From NCBI RefSeq assembly GCF_003628305.1, contig NZ_RBZM01000005.1:372001-436000 (forward strand): 64,000 nt of DNA, written 5' to 3'. The translations under genes and the position numbers were made by a program. Below, piece by piece: positions 42,347-51,714 of this stretch (position 1 is its first letter; each line of letters begins with the position of its first letter). Origin of the DNA: Cohnella endophytica (GTDB lineage Bacteria > Bacillota > Bacilli > Paenibacillales > Paenibacillaceae). The notes below the pieces were generated by a model. That model was not told where the DNA came from. It worked only from the letters and a program-made list of their open reading frames with translations, and did not search any database.

Positions 42347-43612
42347 ATGGTTCTCTGGAATATCACAACTTTAGTGGCCTTTGGATTCATTAATTTCTTT
42401 TCTTACTCGATTTATTATTTTATGAATGCAAGCCTGAAGATCAAGTTTCGGGAAGACGGCCATCTGTTCGCGTGGTTAGCAAGCCTTTGGGTTGGGGGTT
42501 TGCCGCTGTTAGGCTATTCCATTTTGATCTATTTAACCGTGTATATTTATTCGCATGAGAAAAAGCAGCAGCCGCTTTATTTCAAAAACTTCCTTGTTTT
42601 TGCTCTTCAAGTCTCGGTAATGATTCCTGTTTTTATTACGACAAAAAAGCTCGTTTTAGTTAGTCCTTTTATAGGATTATACGTAAGCATAATGCTTGCT
42701 CTATTCGCTACTCAGTTGGTTACGATCGTTTCTTATCATTTGTTATATAGCGTCTCTTGGAAGGGGAAGCGCTGGCGACAAAAAGCTTTTGAATTCGTTT
42801 GGATGGATGCGTTCTCCATCAGTACTTTTCTGTTCGTGAACCGATTGCTGCCTCAATTGGAGAACGGTTTTTACTGGAGGTTATCTTCCCAAGCCTTTCT
42901 GCTGATCTTCGTTATTCTACGATTCGGAATGCGATCGATCGGCATATCGCAAAGGGATAAAATCGTGGAAACGATGAATGAATCGCAAGAGCTTAACGGT
43001 AAATTGTCCGTGGCGAATAACCAGGTGTTAACCGCGTTTGCGCTATCATTGGAAAAGCGGGACGCTTATACCGCCGGCCATAGCGAACGCGTTGCCATGT
43101 ACGCGAATAAAATCGCGATAGAGCTTGGCGTGGACCCCAAAATTCAACGATCGATCTACCTGGGAGGCTTACTCCATGACATCGGCAAAATCGGTATTCC
43201 GGACGTCGTATTAAATAAGTTAGGCGCATTGACCGAAGAAGAATATTCGATCATGAAGCGGCACCCCGTAATCGGAGAAGAACTGCTCAGAGGAATATAT
43301 CACAACTACCCGTTGATCAAGGAAGACGAAAAACAGGTGATCATCGAGATCGTTTTATATCATCATGAACGCCCTGATGGGAAAGGTTACCCTAGAGGGC
43401 TATATGATGATCAGATCCCGATTTGGTCTAAAATCGTCGGAGTGGCCGATGCTTATGACGCCATGACGACTAACCGTTCTTATCGGCCTGCGATGACGAC
43501 GGAACGGGCGGCAAGCATCTTGATAAACGGATCCGGAACGCAGTTCTGGAGACGCGCAGTCGAGGCATTAGTCAAAATAGAAGGAATAGAGAAAAAGTCA
43601 ATGCTCGTTTAG
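42347..43612 (+). CDS. Membrane HD-GYP domain protein (cyclic-di-GMP phosphodiesterase)
   Basis: A 421-residue protein. The first about 200 residues contain five to seven hydrophobic helices of an unknown membrane sensor type. The C-terminal half is an HD-GYP domain: GHSERVAMYA, GGLLHDIGKIGIP (HD pair), HPVIGEELL, YHHERPDGKGYPRGL (HH and GYP) and GVADAYDAMTTNRSYRP. All metal-binding residues of active enzymes are present, so it should break down cyclic-di-GMP. It lies between the MCP and chemotaxis genes. A long perfect-type inverted repeat overlaps the stop codon. Confidence 0.9.
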   Translation: MVLWNITTLVAFGFINFFSYSIYYFMNASLKIKFREDGHLFAWLASLWVGGLPLLGYSILIYLTVYIYSHEKKQQPLYFKNFLVFALQVSVMIPVFITTKKLVLVSPFIGLYVSIMLALFATQLVTIVSYHLLYSVSWKGKRWRQKAFEFVWMDAFSISTFLFVNRLLPQLENGFYWRLSSQAFLLIFVILRFGMRSIGISQRDKIVETMNESQELNGKLSVANNQVLTAFALSLEKRDAYTAGHSERVAMYANKIAIELGVDPKIQRSIYLGGLLHDIGKIGIPDVVLNKLGALTEEEYSIMKRHPVIGEELLRGIYHNYPLIKEDEKQVIIEIVLYHHERPDGKGYPRGLYDDQIPIWSKIVGVADAYDAMTTNRSYRPAMTTERAASILINGSGTQFWRRAVEALVKIEGIEKKSMLV

Positions 43613-43648
43613 CTACAACAAACCGACGGTCGGTCTGTTGTAGCTAAA
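43608..43648 (+). repeat. 41-bp inverted repeat at the end of the HD-GYP gene
   Basis: Arms TTTAGCTACAACA / TGTTGTAGCTAAA and ACCGAC/GTCGGT pair around a single central G at 43628 with one mismatch. The stop codon TAG is in the left arm. No T run follows, so it is not a standard terminator. Confidence 0.8.
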
Positions 43649-43701
43649 GAGTTCTAGTGTTCGACGCAACCCGTACTAACGTTAATCTTATGGAGGCATA
43701 C

Positions 43702-44172
43702 ATGCTCAATGAATTCGAAGTCATTACAAAAGTCGGAGAAAATGTTCTTAAGGGATATCTAGGGCTGAACGCACAACCGCTTCGTCAACAGGAACAGCAA
43801 GAATCTTATATAGGCAAGGACATCGGAGTCATCATCCAACTCGTGGGTCAAATGGACGGGCAAGTCATCTGCACGATGAATTTAGATACGGTCAAAAGCC
43901 TAATCGGCCGAATGATGGGAGGTTTAGAAATCGGCCAATTAGACGACATGTGTTGGAGCGCATTGCAGGAGTTCGGAAATTGGATCGTGAGCGGCATTGC
44001 AATCGAACTATCGGAATTAGGAATCGATGTGAATATTACGCATCCCATCATTCAAGAAGGGTTCACGATCATTCATTCCCGAAGCAAATTTATGGCCGTG
44101 CCGATTTCGACGGAAATCGGCACGGTCGAGATTTACATTTCCCTTGAAAAAAACAATCAGGTCGCAGTATGA
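43702..44172 (+). CDS. CheX-family chemotaxis phosphatase
   Basis: A 156-residue CheC/CheX/FliY-family protein. The single phosphatase motif ALQEFGNWIVSG holds E90 and N93 of the E-x2-N active site. One such motif and the length fit CheX, which removes phosphate from CheY-P as a dimer. GGAGG lies before ATG 43702; the open frame from 43657 has no start signal. It is directly upstream of the CheY gene. Confidence 0.87.
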   Translation: MLNEFEVITKVGENVLKGYLGLNAQPLRQQEQQESYIGKDIGVIIQLVGQMDGQVICTMNLDTVKSLIGRMMGGLEIGQLDDMCWSALQEFGNWIVSGIAIELSELGIDVNITHPIIQEGFTIIHSRSKFMAVPISTEIGTVEIYISLEKNNQVAV

Positions 44173-44198
44173 ACTAAGTTTATTTAGGAGAGAGAACG

Positions 44199-44558
44199 AT
44201 GGCTAAAATTATGGTCGTTGACGATGCTGCATTTATGAGAATGGTACTCAAAAATATTTTAACCGAAGGCGGGCATGAAATCATAGCCGAGGCGATCAAT
44301 GGCGAAGATGCGGTCCATCATTATTTGAAATGCACGCCTGACCTTGTAACCATGGATATTACAATGCCGGAAATGGATGGTATCGCGGCGTTAAAGGAAC
44401 TAATAAAAATAAACCCGCTTGTAAAAGTCGTTATGTGTTCGGCGATGGGGCAACAAGGCATGGTGCTCGAGGCGATTTATTCAGGGGCTAAAGATTTTGT
44501 CGTCAAACCCTTTCAGAAGGAAAGAGTACTGGAATCAGTGATGAAGGCTCTAGCTTAA
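44199..44558 (+). CDS. cheY: CheY-like response regulator
   Basis: A 119-residue single-domain receiver. The acidic pair is in VVDDAAFMR, the phosphoacceptor is in LVTMDITMPEMDG, the Thr/Ser switch is in VVMCSAMGQQGM and the Lys is in DFVVKPF. This pattern matches CheY of Firmicutes. Expected to be phosphorylated by the CheA at 46176 and reset by the CheX upstream. GGAGAG precedes the start. Confidence 0.92.
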   Translation: MAKIMVVDDAAFMRMVLKNILTEGGHEIIAEAINGEDAVHHYLKCTPDLVTMDITMPEMDGIAALKELIKINPLVKVVMCSAMGQQGMVLEAIYSGAKDFVVKPFQKERVLESVMKALA

Positions 44559-44572
44559 GGAGAGAGTATTCA

Positions 44573-46174
44573 ATGGTCAAAAAAGAGTCTGAATCTCTCC
44601 TCGAAATCTTTATCAAATTAGGAGTAGCTTTTACTTTGATCGGTCTGTCTACCTTTCTCGTCATTTTCTATTTGATTGAAAATAAATTCAAAGTAGGACA
44701 GCGGGAGGAGATATCGTCCGTCACGGGGCTGATTACAAGCGCCATCGAAGCAGCGGACAAATCGGCGGATGCCTATGAGCAACTTGTCGACCTTCGCATG
44801 TATTCCGTCTCCAAGGCGATTGCCAAGCAATTGCAGGGAAGAACCGCGTCGACGATTACGGAGTCCGAACTATTCAAACTCAAGGAGGAATGGGGGTTGT
44901 CCGACATCTCCCTATTTGTCCGGATAGATGAAGATATTGTCGTCGGCAAATCAACGGATCCCGAGGAAGTAGGCTTGAGCAGCAAGGGTTGGGGGTATTG
45001 GTTCAAAGCATTTCAACAGTTGTTCGAGCATAAGCCCGTGGAAGTCAACGAAGGCTTTAAGGCTCCCGATTTCTGGGCGGGACCTCTGACGAAATCCGTG
45101 CTTTACAGCGAGCAGTTTCTTTATGCCTATTATTACGACGGCACAACCGATTTTATCATTAACCCGTATGTCTCGGCGGCAAACGTGCAAACCTTCATCG
45201 ACTCGTTCGGTTCGAACGGATTAATCGACGATATGATCAAAGGCTCAGATGATATCGTCGAAATAGCCGTGCTTAATATCGAACCTTACCTTAACCAAGC
45301 AACGCTGACGGTGATTGAACCGCAAAGAGATTTGCCTATTCTATACGGCAAGCATGAGATGAAGTTAAAAGAAGATCAATCGATTCTGAGTAAGGATAGA
45401 TTAACCAGGGAAGGAGGAGAGGCGGTTTCATTTCGGATGAAAGGCCAAAGCTATAAGAAATTTTATCTACCTCTTTCCAAAAATAGAGTGTTAACTATCG
45501 TAATTAACACGTCCGTGCGCGAAAAGACGATAAATCAGATCCTGGCAATGATGGCGTTCGTTTTCGTTGTTTCGTTCGGAATCATTTATGCCGTAGCTAA
45601 AAAAATGAGCGGGCGATTTCTGATCTTACACGAGAAAAATAGAAAATTGGCCTATTACGATACGTTAACCGGACTGCCTAATCGGAATCATTTTCAAGAG
45701 CATTTAAGAACGACGTTGAATAAGGCTAATGCCGGCAATATTTATGCGATCTTCATGATCGATCTCGATAATTTCAAAAATATTAACGACTCGTTGGGGC
45801 ATGCGGCCGGCGACAGTTTTCTGCAATACGTCTCAAGCAGGATCAATCGGCAACTAAACGGCAATGGATTCCTTGCGCGAATCGGCGGGGATGAATTTAC
45901 TCTCGTGTTGCCGATCCATCATCGGTCCGACGCAAACGAAGTTGCGATCGGTTTGATGTCATGTGTAAAGGAGCCGGTTCAACTGGAAGGCCAACAACTC
46001 TTGGTTTCCATGAGCATGGGCATTAGCGTGTATCCCGATGACGGTAAAGATATGACTTCATTGCTTAAGAATGCAGATATGGCTCTCTATTGCGAAAAGT
46101 ACAACGGAAAAAACAACTTTTCCTTCTTCAATTCGGACATTCGGGTAAATCAATCGTCTAGCGGGAGGTGTTAA
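44573..46174 (+). CDS. Membrane GGDEF protein (diguanylate cyclase)
   Basis: A 533-residue protein with a transmembrane helix near residues 12-33, a large extracytoplasmic sensor region to about 320, a second helix (ILAMMAFVFVVSFGIIYAV) and a C-terminal GGDEF domain (about 365-525). The active-site loop RIGGDEF is intact, as is the substrate-site IDLDNFKNINDSLGH, so it should make cyclic-di-GMP. It starts 14 bases after cheY and ends one base before cheA, which places cyclic-di-GMP synthesis inside the chemosensory operon. Confidence 0.9.
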   Translation: MVKKESESLLEIFIKLGVAFTLIGLSTFLVIFYLIENKFKVGQREEISSVTGLITSAIEAADKSADAYEQLVDLRMYSVSKAIAKQLQGRTASTITESELFKLKEEWGLSDISLFVRIDEDIVVGKSTDPEEVGLSSKGWGYWFKAFQQLFEHKPVEVNEGFKAPDFWAGPLTKSVLYSEQFLYAYYYDGTTDFIINPYVSAANVQTFIDSFGSNGLIDDMIKGSDDIVEIAVLNIEPYLNQATLTVIEPQRDLPILYGKHEMKLKEDQSILSKDRLTREGGEAVSFRMKGQSYKKFYLPLSKNRVLTIVINTSVREKTINQILAMMAFVFVVSFGIIYAVAKKMSGRFLILHEKNRKLAYYDTLTGLPNRNHFQEHLRTTLNKANAGNIYAIFMIDLDNFKNINDSLGHAAGDSFLQYVSSRINRQLNGNGFLARIGGDEFTLVLPIHHRSDANEVAIGLMSCVKEPVQLEGQQLLVSMSMGISVYPDDGKDMTSLLKNADMALYCEKYNGKNNFSFFNSDIRVNQSSSGRC

Positions 46175-46175
46175 C

Positions 46176-48218
46176 GTGAACGTAGATCAATACTTATCGA
46201 TATTCATCGATGAATCGTTGGAGCATTTGCAATCCATCAACGCGAACCTGCTTAGCCTGGAACAAAACCCCGACGATCTTGACATCGTCCATTCCATCTT
46301 TCGCTCAGCGCATACGCTCAAAGGGATGTCCGCTACGATGGGATACGAGGATTTGGCGTCTCTTACGCATCAGATGGAAAATGTGCTTGATAGGGTGCGC
46401 AATAAGCAGTTGGAACTGGAACCTTACATTATCGATGAGTTGTTTAAAAGCAACGACGCTTTGCAAGCGATGGTACAGGACATCGTTCAGGGCGGGACGG
46501 GAAGAGCCGAAGTTGCGGCAAACCTACAGTCGCTGAAGCTGATCGCGAATGGAGAAAGTCGGGAACAGCATGCCTCGGGGGAAGAGGAGAAGGCCGAATT
46601 ATCGCATTCGCCATTCGATGTGGACGAGTATCAATATTCCGTTCTTATTCGTTCTCTTGAAGCTGGTTTCGGCGTTTACTTTACGGAGGTCGTAATTCGG
46701 GGAGATAGTCTCTTAAAGGCAGCGCGAGCCTATATGGTGTTTCAATTGCTCGAAAAGCACGGGGAAGTGATAAAGTCGACCCCATCGGTCGAGGAAATCG
46801 AGCAGGAGATGTTCGACCGGTCATTCTTCGTTGTTATTATCTCCAAGGTGAACGAAGATGTGCTGCAAACCATGATCGGCAACGTGTCCGAAATCGAAGC
46901 CGTTAAGGTTTCTCGAATCACTCGGGGAACGCTAATTGAACTAAAGGGTCAGCATCAAGAAACGACGATTGCGAAGGAAATTCCCGCCGAGACGGCGAAG
47001 CCCGCCCGAATCGGAAATCTTGACAAACCGGTTACGGCGGTAAACGTCTCCGCCGCCGTTGCGACGGCAAGCCGCAGCATTCGCGTAGACCTCGATCGTC
47101 TTGACGCCTTGATCAATTTATTCGGCGAAATGCTAATCGACCGCGTCCGACTGGAACAACTCGCTTCGGAAATTCGACGGACCGAGTTGACCGAAACCGT
47201 CGAACATATGTCGCTCGTTAGCAACTCTCTGCAAGATATCGTGATGAAGTTGCGTATGGTACCGATTGATACGGTCTTTAACAGATTTCCTCGGATGATT
47301 CGGGATGCCGCCAAGACGTTGGACAAAAAAATCGAATTGATCATGACCGGCGTGGAAACCGAACTAGATCGGACGGTCGCGGATGAAATCGGGGATCCCC
47401 TCGTTCATTTGCTTCGAAACTCGGCGGACCATGGGATCGAGCGGACGGCTGATCGAATTGCCGCGGGAAAATCCGCAACCGGCACCATACATTTGCGTGC
47501 TTTTCATAGCGGAAACCTTGTATTCATTGAAATAGAAGACGACGGCGGCGGCATAAACGGAGAGGCCGTACTGGCCAAAGCCATCCAGAACGGGTTGGTT
47601 ACGCAGGATCAAGCTTCGAATTTATCCGAGGAAGACATCTATTCTTTATTGTTTGCTTCCGGTTTTAGCACCGCCGGGCAGGTGTCCGATCTTTCCGGTC
47701 GCGGCGTAGGCTTAGACGTCGTCAAAACGAAAGTCGAGTCGCTTGGCGGCCATGTTAGGGTCGAATCGAGACGCGGCATAGGAACGAAATTTTCCGTCCA
47801 ATTGCCGCTGACGATATCGATCATTACGGCGCTGCTCGTTCAAACCGATTCCGAGAAATACGCGATTCCGCTTTCTATGATCGTTGAAACGACTTCCGTG
47901 CGCATGGATCAGGTTCGCAGCGTACACGGCATCCGAACGATTTGTTATCGGAATAGCATTATTCCTGTTATTTCGCTTTTAGACCATTTCAAGATTCCCG
48001 GAGAGGTTCGATTATACAACGATAACGTCAATATGGTTGTCGCTCGTAAAGCGGACAAGCTGCTTGCGATCGAAGTAGACGAATTTATCGGGCAACAGGA
48101 AATCGTGTTGAAATCGCTGGGGAAGTTTTTGGCCGGCACCGACGTTGTATCCGGCGCGACGATTCTCGGCGACGGTCAAGTCGCGCTTATCATCGATACG
48201 GACGCATTTTTTCAATAA
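46176..48218 (+). CDS. cheA: Chemotaxis histidine kinase CheA
   Basis: A 680-residue kinase. The HPt domain at the N-terminus carries the phosphorylated H46 in SAHTLKGMSATMG; a P2-like region follows; then the dimerisation helices (ASRSIRVDLDRLDALINLFGEM), the ATPase with LLRNSADHGIE and GRGVGLDVVKTKVESLGG, and the C-terminal CheW-like domain. The GTG start at 46176 has GGGAGGTG in front. It should phosphorylate the CheY at 44199. Its receptor is probably the MCP at 40238. Confidence 0.93.
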   Translation: MNVDQYLSIFIDESLEHLQSINANLLSLEQNPDDLDIVHSIFRSAHTLKGMSATMGYEDLASLTHQMENVLDRVRNKQLELEPYIIDELFKSNDALQAMVQDIVQGGTGRAEVAANLQSLKLIANGESREQHASGEEEKAELSHSPFDVDEYQYSVLIRSLEAGFGVYFTEVVIRGDSLLKAARAYMVFQLLEKHGEVIKSTPSVEEIEQEMFDRSFFVVIISKVNEDVLQTMIGNVSEIEAVKVSRITRGTLIELKGQHQETTIAKEIPAETAKPARIGNLDKPVTAVNVSAAVATASRSIRVDLDRLDALINLFGEMLIDRVRLEQLASEIRRTELTETVEHMSLVSNSLQDIVMKLRMVPIDTVFNRFPRMIRDAAKTLDKKIELIMTGVETELDRTVADEIGDPLVHLLRNSADHGIERTADRIAAGKSATGTIHLRAFHSGNLVFIEIEDDGGGINGEAVLAKAIQNGLVTQDQASNLSEEDIYSLLFASGFSTAGQVSDLSGRGVGLDVVKTKVESLGGHVRVESRRGIGTKFSVQLPLTISIITALLVQTDSEKYAIPLSMIVETTSVRMDQVRSVHGIRTICYRNSIIPVISLLDHFKIPGEVRLYNDNVNMVVARKADKLLAIEVDEFIGQQEIVLKSLGKFLAGTDVVSGATILGDGQVALIIDTDAFFQ

Positions 48219-48234
48219 CAATGGGGGCAAAGAA

Positions 48235-48651
48235 ATGAAGGTTATCGTATTTGCGTTGGAAAACAAGGAATATGGAATCGAAGTCGAGCGGGTTAGAACG
48301 ATCGAGAGGCCGATGCCCATTACACGAGTTCCGAATACGAGCGACTTTGTGAAAGGCGTCGCGAATATGCGCGGGGTAATCGTTCCGATTATTAGCCTTC
48401 GCCGAATGTTCGGCTTGGAAGATACCGGCATGACAAGCCAAACAAGAATTATCGTAGTTGCTTTTAATGGGATGGAAGTAGGCATATTCGTCGATTCCGC
48501 GAACGATGTCATGGACATCGATCCGGATGACATCTATGCCCCCGCGGAGCTTGTGGGCCGCGTCGAATCTAAGTATTTGCGAGGAGTAACGAACATAGGG
48601 AACGGTCGCTTGCTCGTTATGCTCGATGTAGAACAACTATTGAAAAATTGA
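48235..48651 (+). CDS. cheW: CheW-like coupling protein
   Basis: A 138-residue CheW domain protein (VIVFALENKEYGIEVERV, ITRVPNTSDFVKGVANMRG, VPIISLRR) that joins receptor and CheA. ATG 48235 lies behind TGGGGGC; the frame upstream overlaps cheA. It ends the chemosensory cluster; a terminator follows. Confidence 0.92.
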   Translation: MKVIVFALENKEYGIEVERVRTIERPMPITRVPNTSDFVKGVANMRGVIVPIISLRRMFGLEDTGMTSQTRIIVVAFNGMEVGIFVDSANDVMDIDPDDIYAPAELVGRVESKYLRGVTNIGNGRLLVMLDVEQLLKN

Positions 48652-48685
48652 TTTTGCGGATTTGTATATAGACTAAGAAATGAAA

Positions 48686-48731
48686 ATATCCTGGAAGCGT
48701 TCAAAAGAACCGCTACCAGGATATCTCTGTT
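48686..48731. terminator. Bidirectional terminator between cheW and the secreted protein gene
   Basis: Arms ATATCCTGG (48686-48694) and CCAGGATAT (48716-48724), with a further inner AGCG-TTC/GAAC-CGCT pairing. CTCTGTTTTT follows on the plus strand; the minus side has TTTTCATTT. Confidence 0.8.
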
Positions 48732-48732
48732 T

Positions 48733-49716
48733 TTATAGCTTTAACGAAGCCCGAAGGGAATTGAGCATGCTGCCAGCGCCGTCGCCCGCATCAAGCGGAT
48801 ATACATGTTTGATGACTAGGAAGCCCTTATCGAGCGGATAGAGGGTATAGCCGGCATACGACGTTTTGGAGCTGAAGTTGACCAGGGTAGCGGGTAAGGA
48901 ACCTTTTTCGTTCAGATCGACTTTCCCCGTTTTTTTATATCCGGCTTTCGTAAATTCCGAATTCAGAGCCGTCATGACTTGATCTAGCTTCGTTCCATCT
49001 AGGACCTGCAAGGATATGATCAAACTGCTTTTCGCCCCGATCGGTTTGGTGAACGTAACCTTTTTGTTGCCCGTATCGACGGAAGGAGCATTAAAAACGG
49101 TATCCAACTTAAAGGAAATGCCTGAAGGATTCAAAGTATAAGGAATCACTTCGACTTTCTCGGTTATCCCTTCTTTTGAACGGGTGACCATCTCCTTCTG
49201 GCCCGATTTCAGGGAGAAAGATACAGGGTTGGATAACTTAAAGCTTTTCGCCACGTTTAACGCGCTGGATTCAGCGACGGCACTCGACCGAAAAACGAGA
49301 TCGTAAGCTATTTTATGGGCTTCATCCTTAAGAATATAATGCAAATCGCTGACTTGCGTTTTCTTGGCAGGGTCCGGCTTATAGGTTACCGTTGCTTGAA
49401 TGGCCGGTAGCGCAAGCTCTTTTACGGTTTTTACGTTGCTCGCCGTTCCATAATTCGGGAGCAGGCTGCTATCCGATTGTCCTTTCGTATAGCCGAGCAA
49501 TTCAACCTTCCCTACGTATAGGTTATTTGCTTTCGTAAAGGCAATGGCGCCGTCGCTGGCGCTTTTCGCTACCCAGTCGACGGGAATTTCGAGGCTGAAT
49601 CCTTTACCCTTCGCTTGTTTGGTAGCAGGGGCAATGATTTTGTTCGCAAAGACGGATTCGGTCATCGTCGCGAATAAGAATGTCATACAAAGGAATACTA
49701 TGCTGATTTTTTTCAT
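48733..49716 (-). CDS. Secreted protein of unknown function
   Basis: A 327-residue protein with a clear signal peptide (ISIVFLCMTFLFATMTESVFA) given here in part: core VFLCMTFLFATM, cleavage after VFA. The mature part has two similar-looking beta-rich segments (FSLEIPVDWVAK and FKLDTVFNAPSV) reminiscent of PsbP/MOG1-like folds, but I do not recognise the family. No lipobox, anchor or catalytic motif is visible. ATG 49716 has GGGGA upstream; the frame extends four codons further. Convergent with cheW. Confidence 0.78.
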   Translation of the reverse strand: MKKISIVFLCMTFLFATMTESVFANKIIAPATKQAKGKGFSLEIPVDWVAKSASDGAIAFTKANNLYVGKVELLGYTKGQSDSSLLPNYGTASNVKTVKELALPAIQATVTYKPDPAKKTQVSDLHYILKDEAHKIAYDLVFRSSAVAESSALNVAKSFKLSNPVSFSLKSGQKEMVTRSKEGITEKVEVIPYTLNPSGISFKLDTVFNAPSVDTGNKKVTFTKPIGAKSSLIISLQVLDGTKLDQVMTALNSEFTKAGYKKTGKVDLNEKGSLPATLVNFSSKTSYAGYTLYPLDKGFLVIKHVYPLDAGDGAGSMLNSLRASLKL

Positions 49717-49934
49717 TTTTCCCCACACTCGCTTCGTCTGTTGTTATTTGCACAACCAATGACGAAGAAATTGTCCAAAGTGTTGCAGCCTTTTAGGTAA
49801 AGATTTCCTAAAGAAATTGGCCAAGGGAAGTCCGTATTTAGAAAAAGAACAGATCGCGGGCTACGAAAGCAAGTTCATATTACGGTTACGAAAGAAATAG
49901 AATAGATTATTCCTATACAGAGGAGAGACATGAT

Positions 49935-51137
49935 ATGGCTGGTTTTGCAGCGAATTTCATAGAGAATCCATATGCCGTCTTCAGGGAAGCAAGGCAGCGG
50001 CACCCTGTGCTAATGACGGATTTGTTTGGTCTACCGATGTGGCTTGTGACAGGCTATAAAGAAGCGGAGGCGCTACTGAAAGACGCGCGTTTTGTTCGGG
50101 AAGCTAAAAATGCCGACACGTCCGGTCATCAAACCGTTCGTTCCGAGAACAGCCCGCCTGAAATCGGGCTCATGCGAAACATGATGCTGTTTCGCGACGC
50201 TCCCGATCATACAAGACTCCGCAATCTGGTGAACAAAGCGTTTACGCCGCGGATGGTCCAGAAACAGGGCTCGATCATCGAGAGCATCGCGGACGAATTG
50301 CTGGATGATTGCCGAGCAAAGCCGCAACTCGATCTAATCCGCGATTATTCGTACATGCTTCCGGCATTTGTAATCGCCGAGTTACTCGGTATGCCGAAGG
50401 AGGACCGGGTTTTTTTTCGGAAATGGTCGGACGCGTTCTTCCGGTTTATGGACTTTAATCCTTCTATTGATAATATGGATAGCATGACGAAAGATATCGA
50501 GGATGCAAAACGATACTTTGAGGCGCTAATAGAAACCAGAAAGGCGCACCCCCAGGATGACTTGATCAGCAGGCTGATTGAGGCCAAAGAAAAGTATGAT
50601 CAGCTAACTACGGAAGAGATGGTCGCCACCTGCATGCTGCTTGTGTTTGCCGGTCATGATACATCGGGCAATCTAATTACGAACGGATATAAACTGCTCT
50701 TGGATCACCCCGAGATGTACAATATGTTGCGAGGCAACCCCGCATTGTTTCCTGCTGCGCTGGAAGAAATTCTTCGTTATCAACCGCCCATACTGATGGC
50801 CTACCGGGTCGTTAGCGATGCGCTCGTGTTTGCCGGTCAAGCGATGCAGCAAGGTGAGGTCGTAATGATCGCGCTCGCCGGCGCAAACCGTGACCCTTCT
50901 GTCATCCATGAGCCGGAGGATTTCAATATCGTTCGTACCGATTGCAAGCATTTGTCTTTTTCATCTGGCCCGCATTTTTGTTTGGGGGCTCCGCTGGCTA
51001 AGCTGGAAGGCGAGATTGCCCTCCGAAAGCTAGTGACACGCCTGATTAAACCGGAAATTATCGGCCAGCCCCAATGGAAACAATCCATTATTTTTCGCGG
51101 TTATCAATCCCTTCATATCCGTGCCGAGATCGTGTAA
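49935..51137 (+). CDS. Cytochrome P450
   Basis: A 400-residue soluble bacterial P450. The I-helix oxygen-binding motif is FAGHDTSGN, the K-helix E-x2-R is EEILRYQPP, and the haem ligand is C349 in SFSSGPHFCLGAPLAKLE. It resembles CYP107/CYP109-type enzymes of Bacillales that hydroxylate fatty acids, steroids or secondary metabolites. AGGAGAG precedes ATG 49935. It stands alone with its own terminator; no ferredoxin gene is close. Substrate unknown. Confidence 0.93.
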   Translation: MAGFAANFIENPYAVFREARQRHPVLMTDLFGLPMWLVTGYKEAEALLKDARFVREAKNADTSGHQTVRSENSPPEIGLMRNMMLFRDAPDHTRLRNLVNKAFTPRMVQKQGSIIESIADELLDDCRAKPQLDLIRDYSYMLPAFVIAELLGMPKEDRVFFRKWSDAFFRFMDFNPSIDNMDSMTKDIEDAKRYFEALIETRKAHPQDDLISRLIEAKEKYDQLTTEEMVATCMLLVFAGHDTSGNLITNGYKLLLDHPEMYNMLRGNPALFPAALEEILRYQPPILMAYRVVSDALVFAGQAMQQGEVVMIALAGANRDPSVIHEPEDFNIVRTDCKHLSFSSGPHFCLGAPLAKLEGEIALRKLVTRLIKPEIIGQPQWKQSIIFRGYQSLHIRAEIV

Positions 51138-51157
51138 CGATGCGATTGACGAATAGA

Positions 51158-51193
51158 AAGCGATCGCTCCCATCGGGGAGGCGATCGCTTTTT
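51158..51193. terminator. Terminator with GCGATCGC stem, between P450 and yhbH remnant
   Basis: The stem AAGCGATCGC/GCGATCGCTT is followed by TTT. Its sequence is nearly the same as the hairpin at 12598-12636. Being symmetrical, it could serve both converging genes. Confidence 0.85.
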
Positions 51194-51195
51194 GG

Positions 51196-51714
51196 TTAAA
51201 CCGCGTCTTCCCGTTTACGGAAGAACGTCTTGAGAGCATTATAGATTTCCGCTTTCTCCTTAATCACATAATACAAAAACTGCTGATGCTCCAGATGCTT
51301 GTAAGCCGACATAAGCGTGCTACTCCGGTTGTATTGGTTGACCTCGCCGTAACCGAAAATGTTCGAGCGTTCCAGCAGTTCCTTGATGAGTCGCACGCAC
51401 CGCTCGTTGTCGCTCGTCAGGTTGTCGCCGTCGGAGAAGTGGAAGGGGTAGATATTATATAGTGACGGAGGATAACGGCTATCGATGATTTCCAAAGCTT
51501 TAATGTAAGCGGACGAGCAGATCGTGCCGCCGCTCTCGCCGCGCGTGAAAAACTCCTCTTCGGTCACTTCTTTCGCTTCCGTATGGTGCGCGATGAACAC
51601 GATGTCGACCTTCTCGTACTGACGACGCAAGAATCGGCTCATCCAGAAGAAAAACGAACGCGCGCAATATTTCTCGAAGGAGCCCATCGATATGGGTATG
51701 GCATAAGTAACCAT
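51196..51714 (-). pseudogene. yhbH: yhbH (DUF444) 3' remnant, truncated at its 5' end
   Basis: The minus strand encodes the C-terminal about 165 residues of the sporulation-associated YhbH family (full length about 390). The conserved [37 protein letters not shown] and [14 protein letters not shown] blocks are intact. The family reads MMDTSGSMG here, but this copy keeps only SMG, preceded by eight unrelated residues from AT-rich DNA. The break is therefore at about 51690. The 5' part should lie on the far side of the island, beyond this window. Confidence 0.87.
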
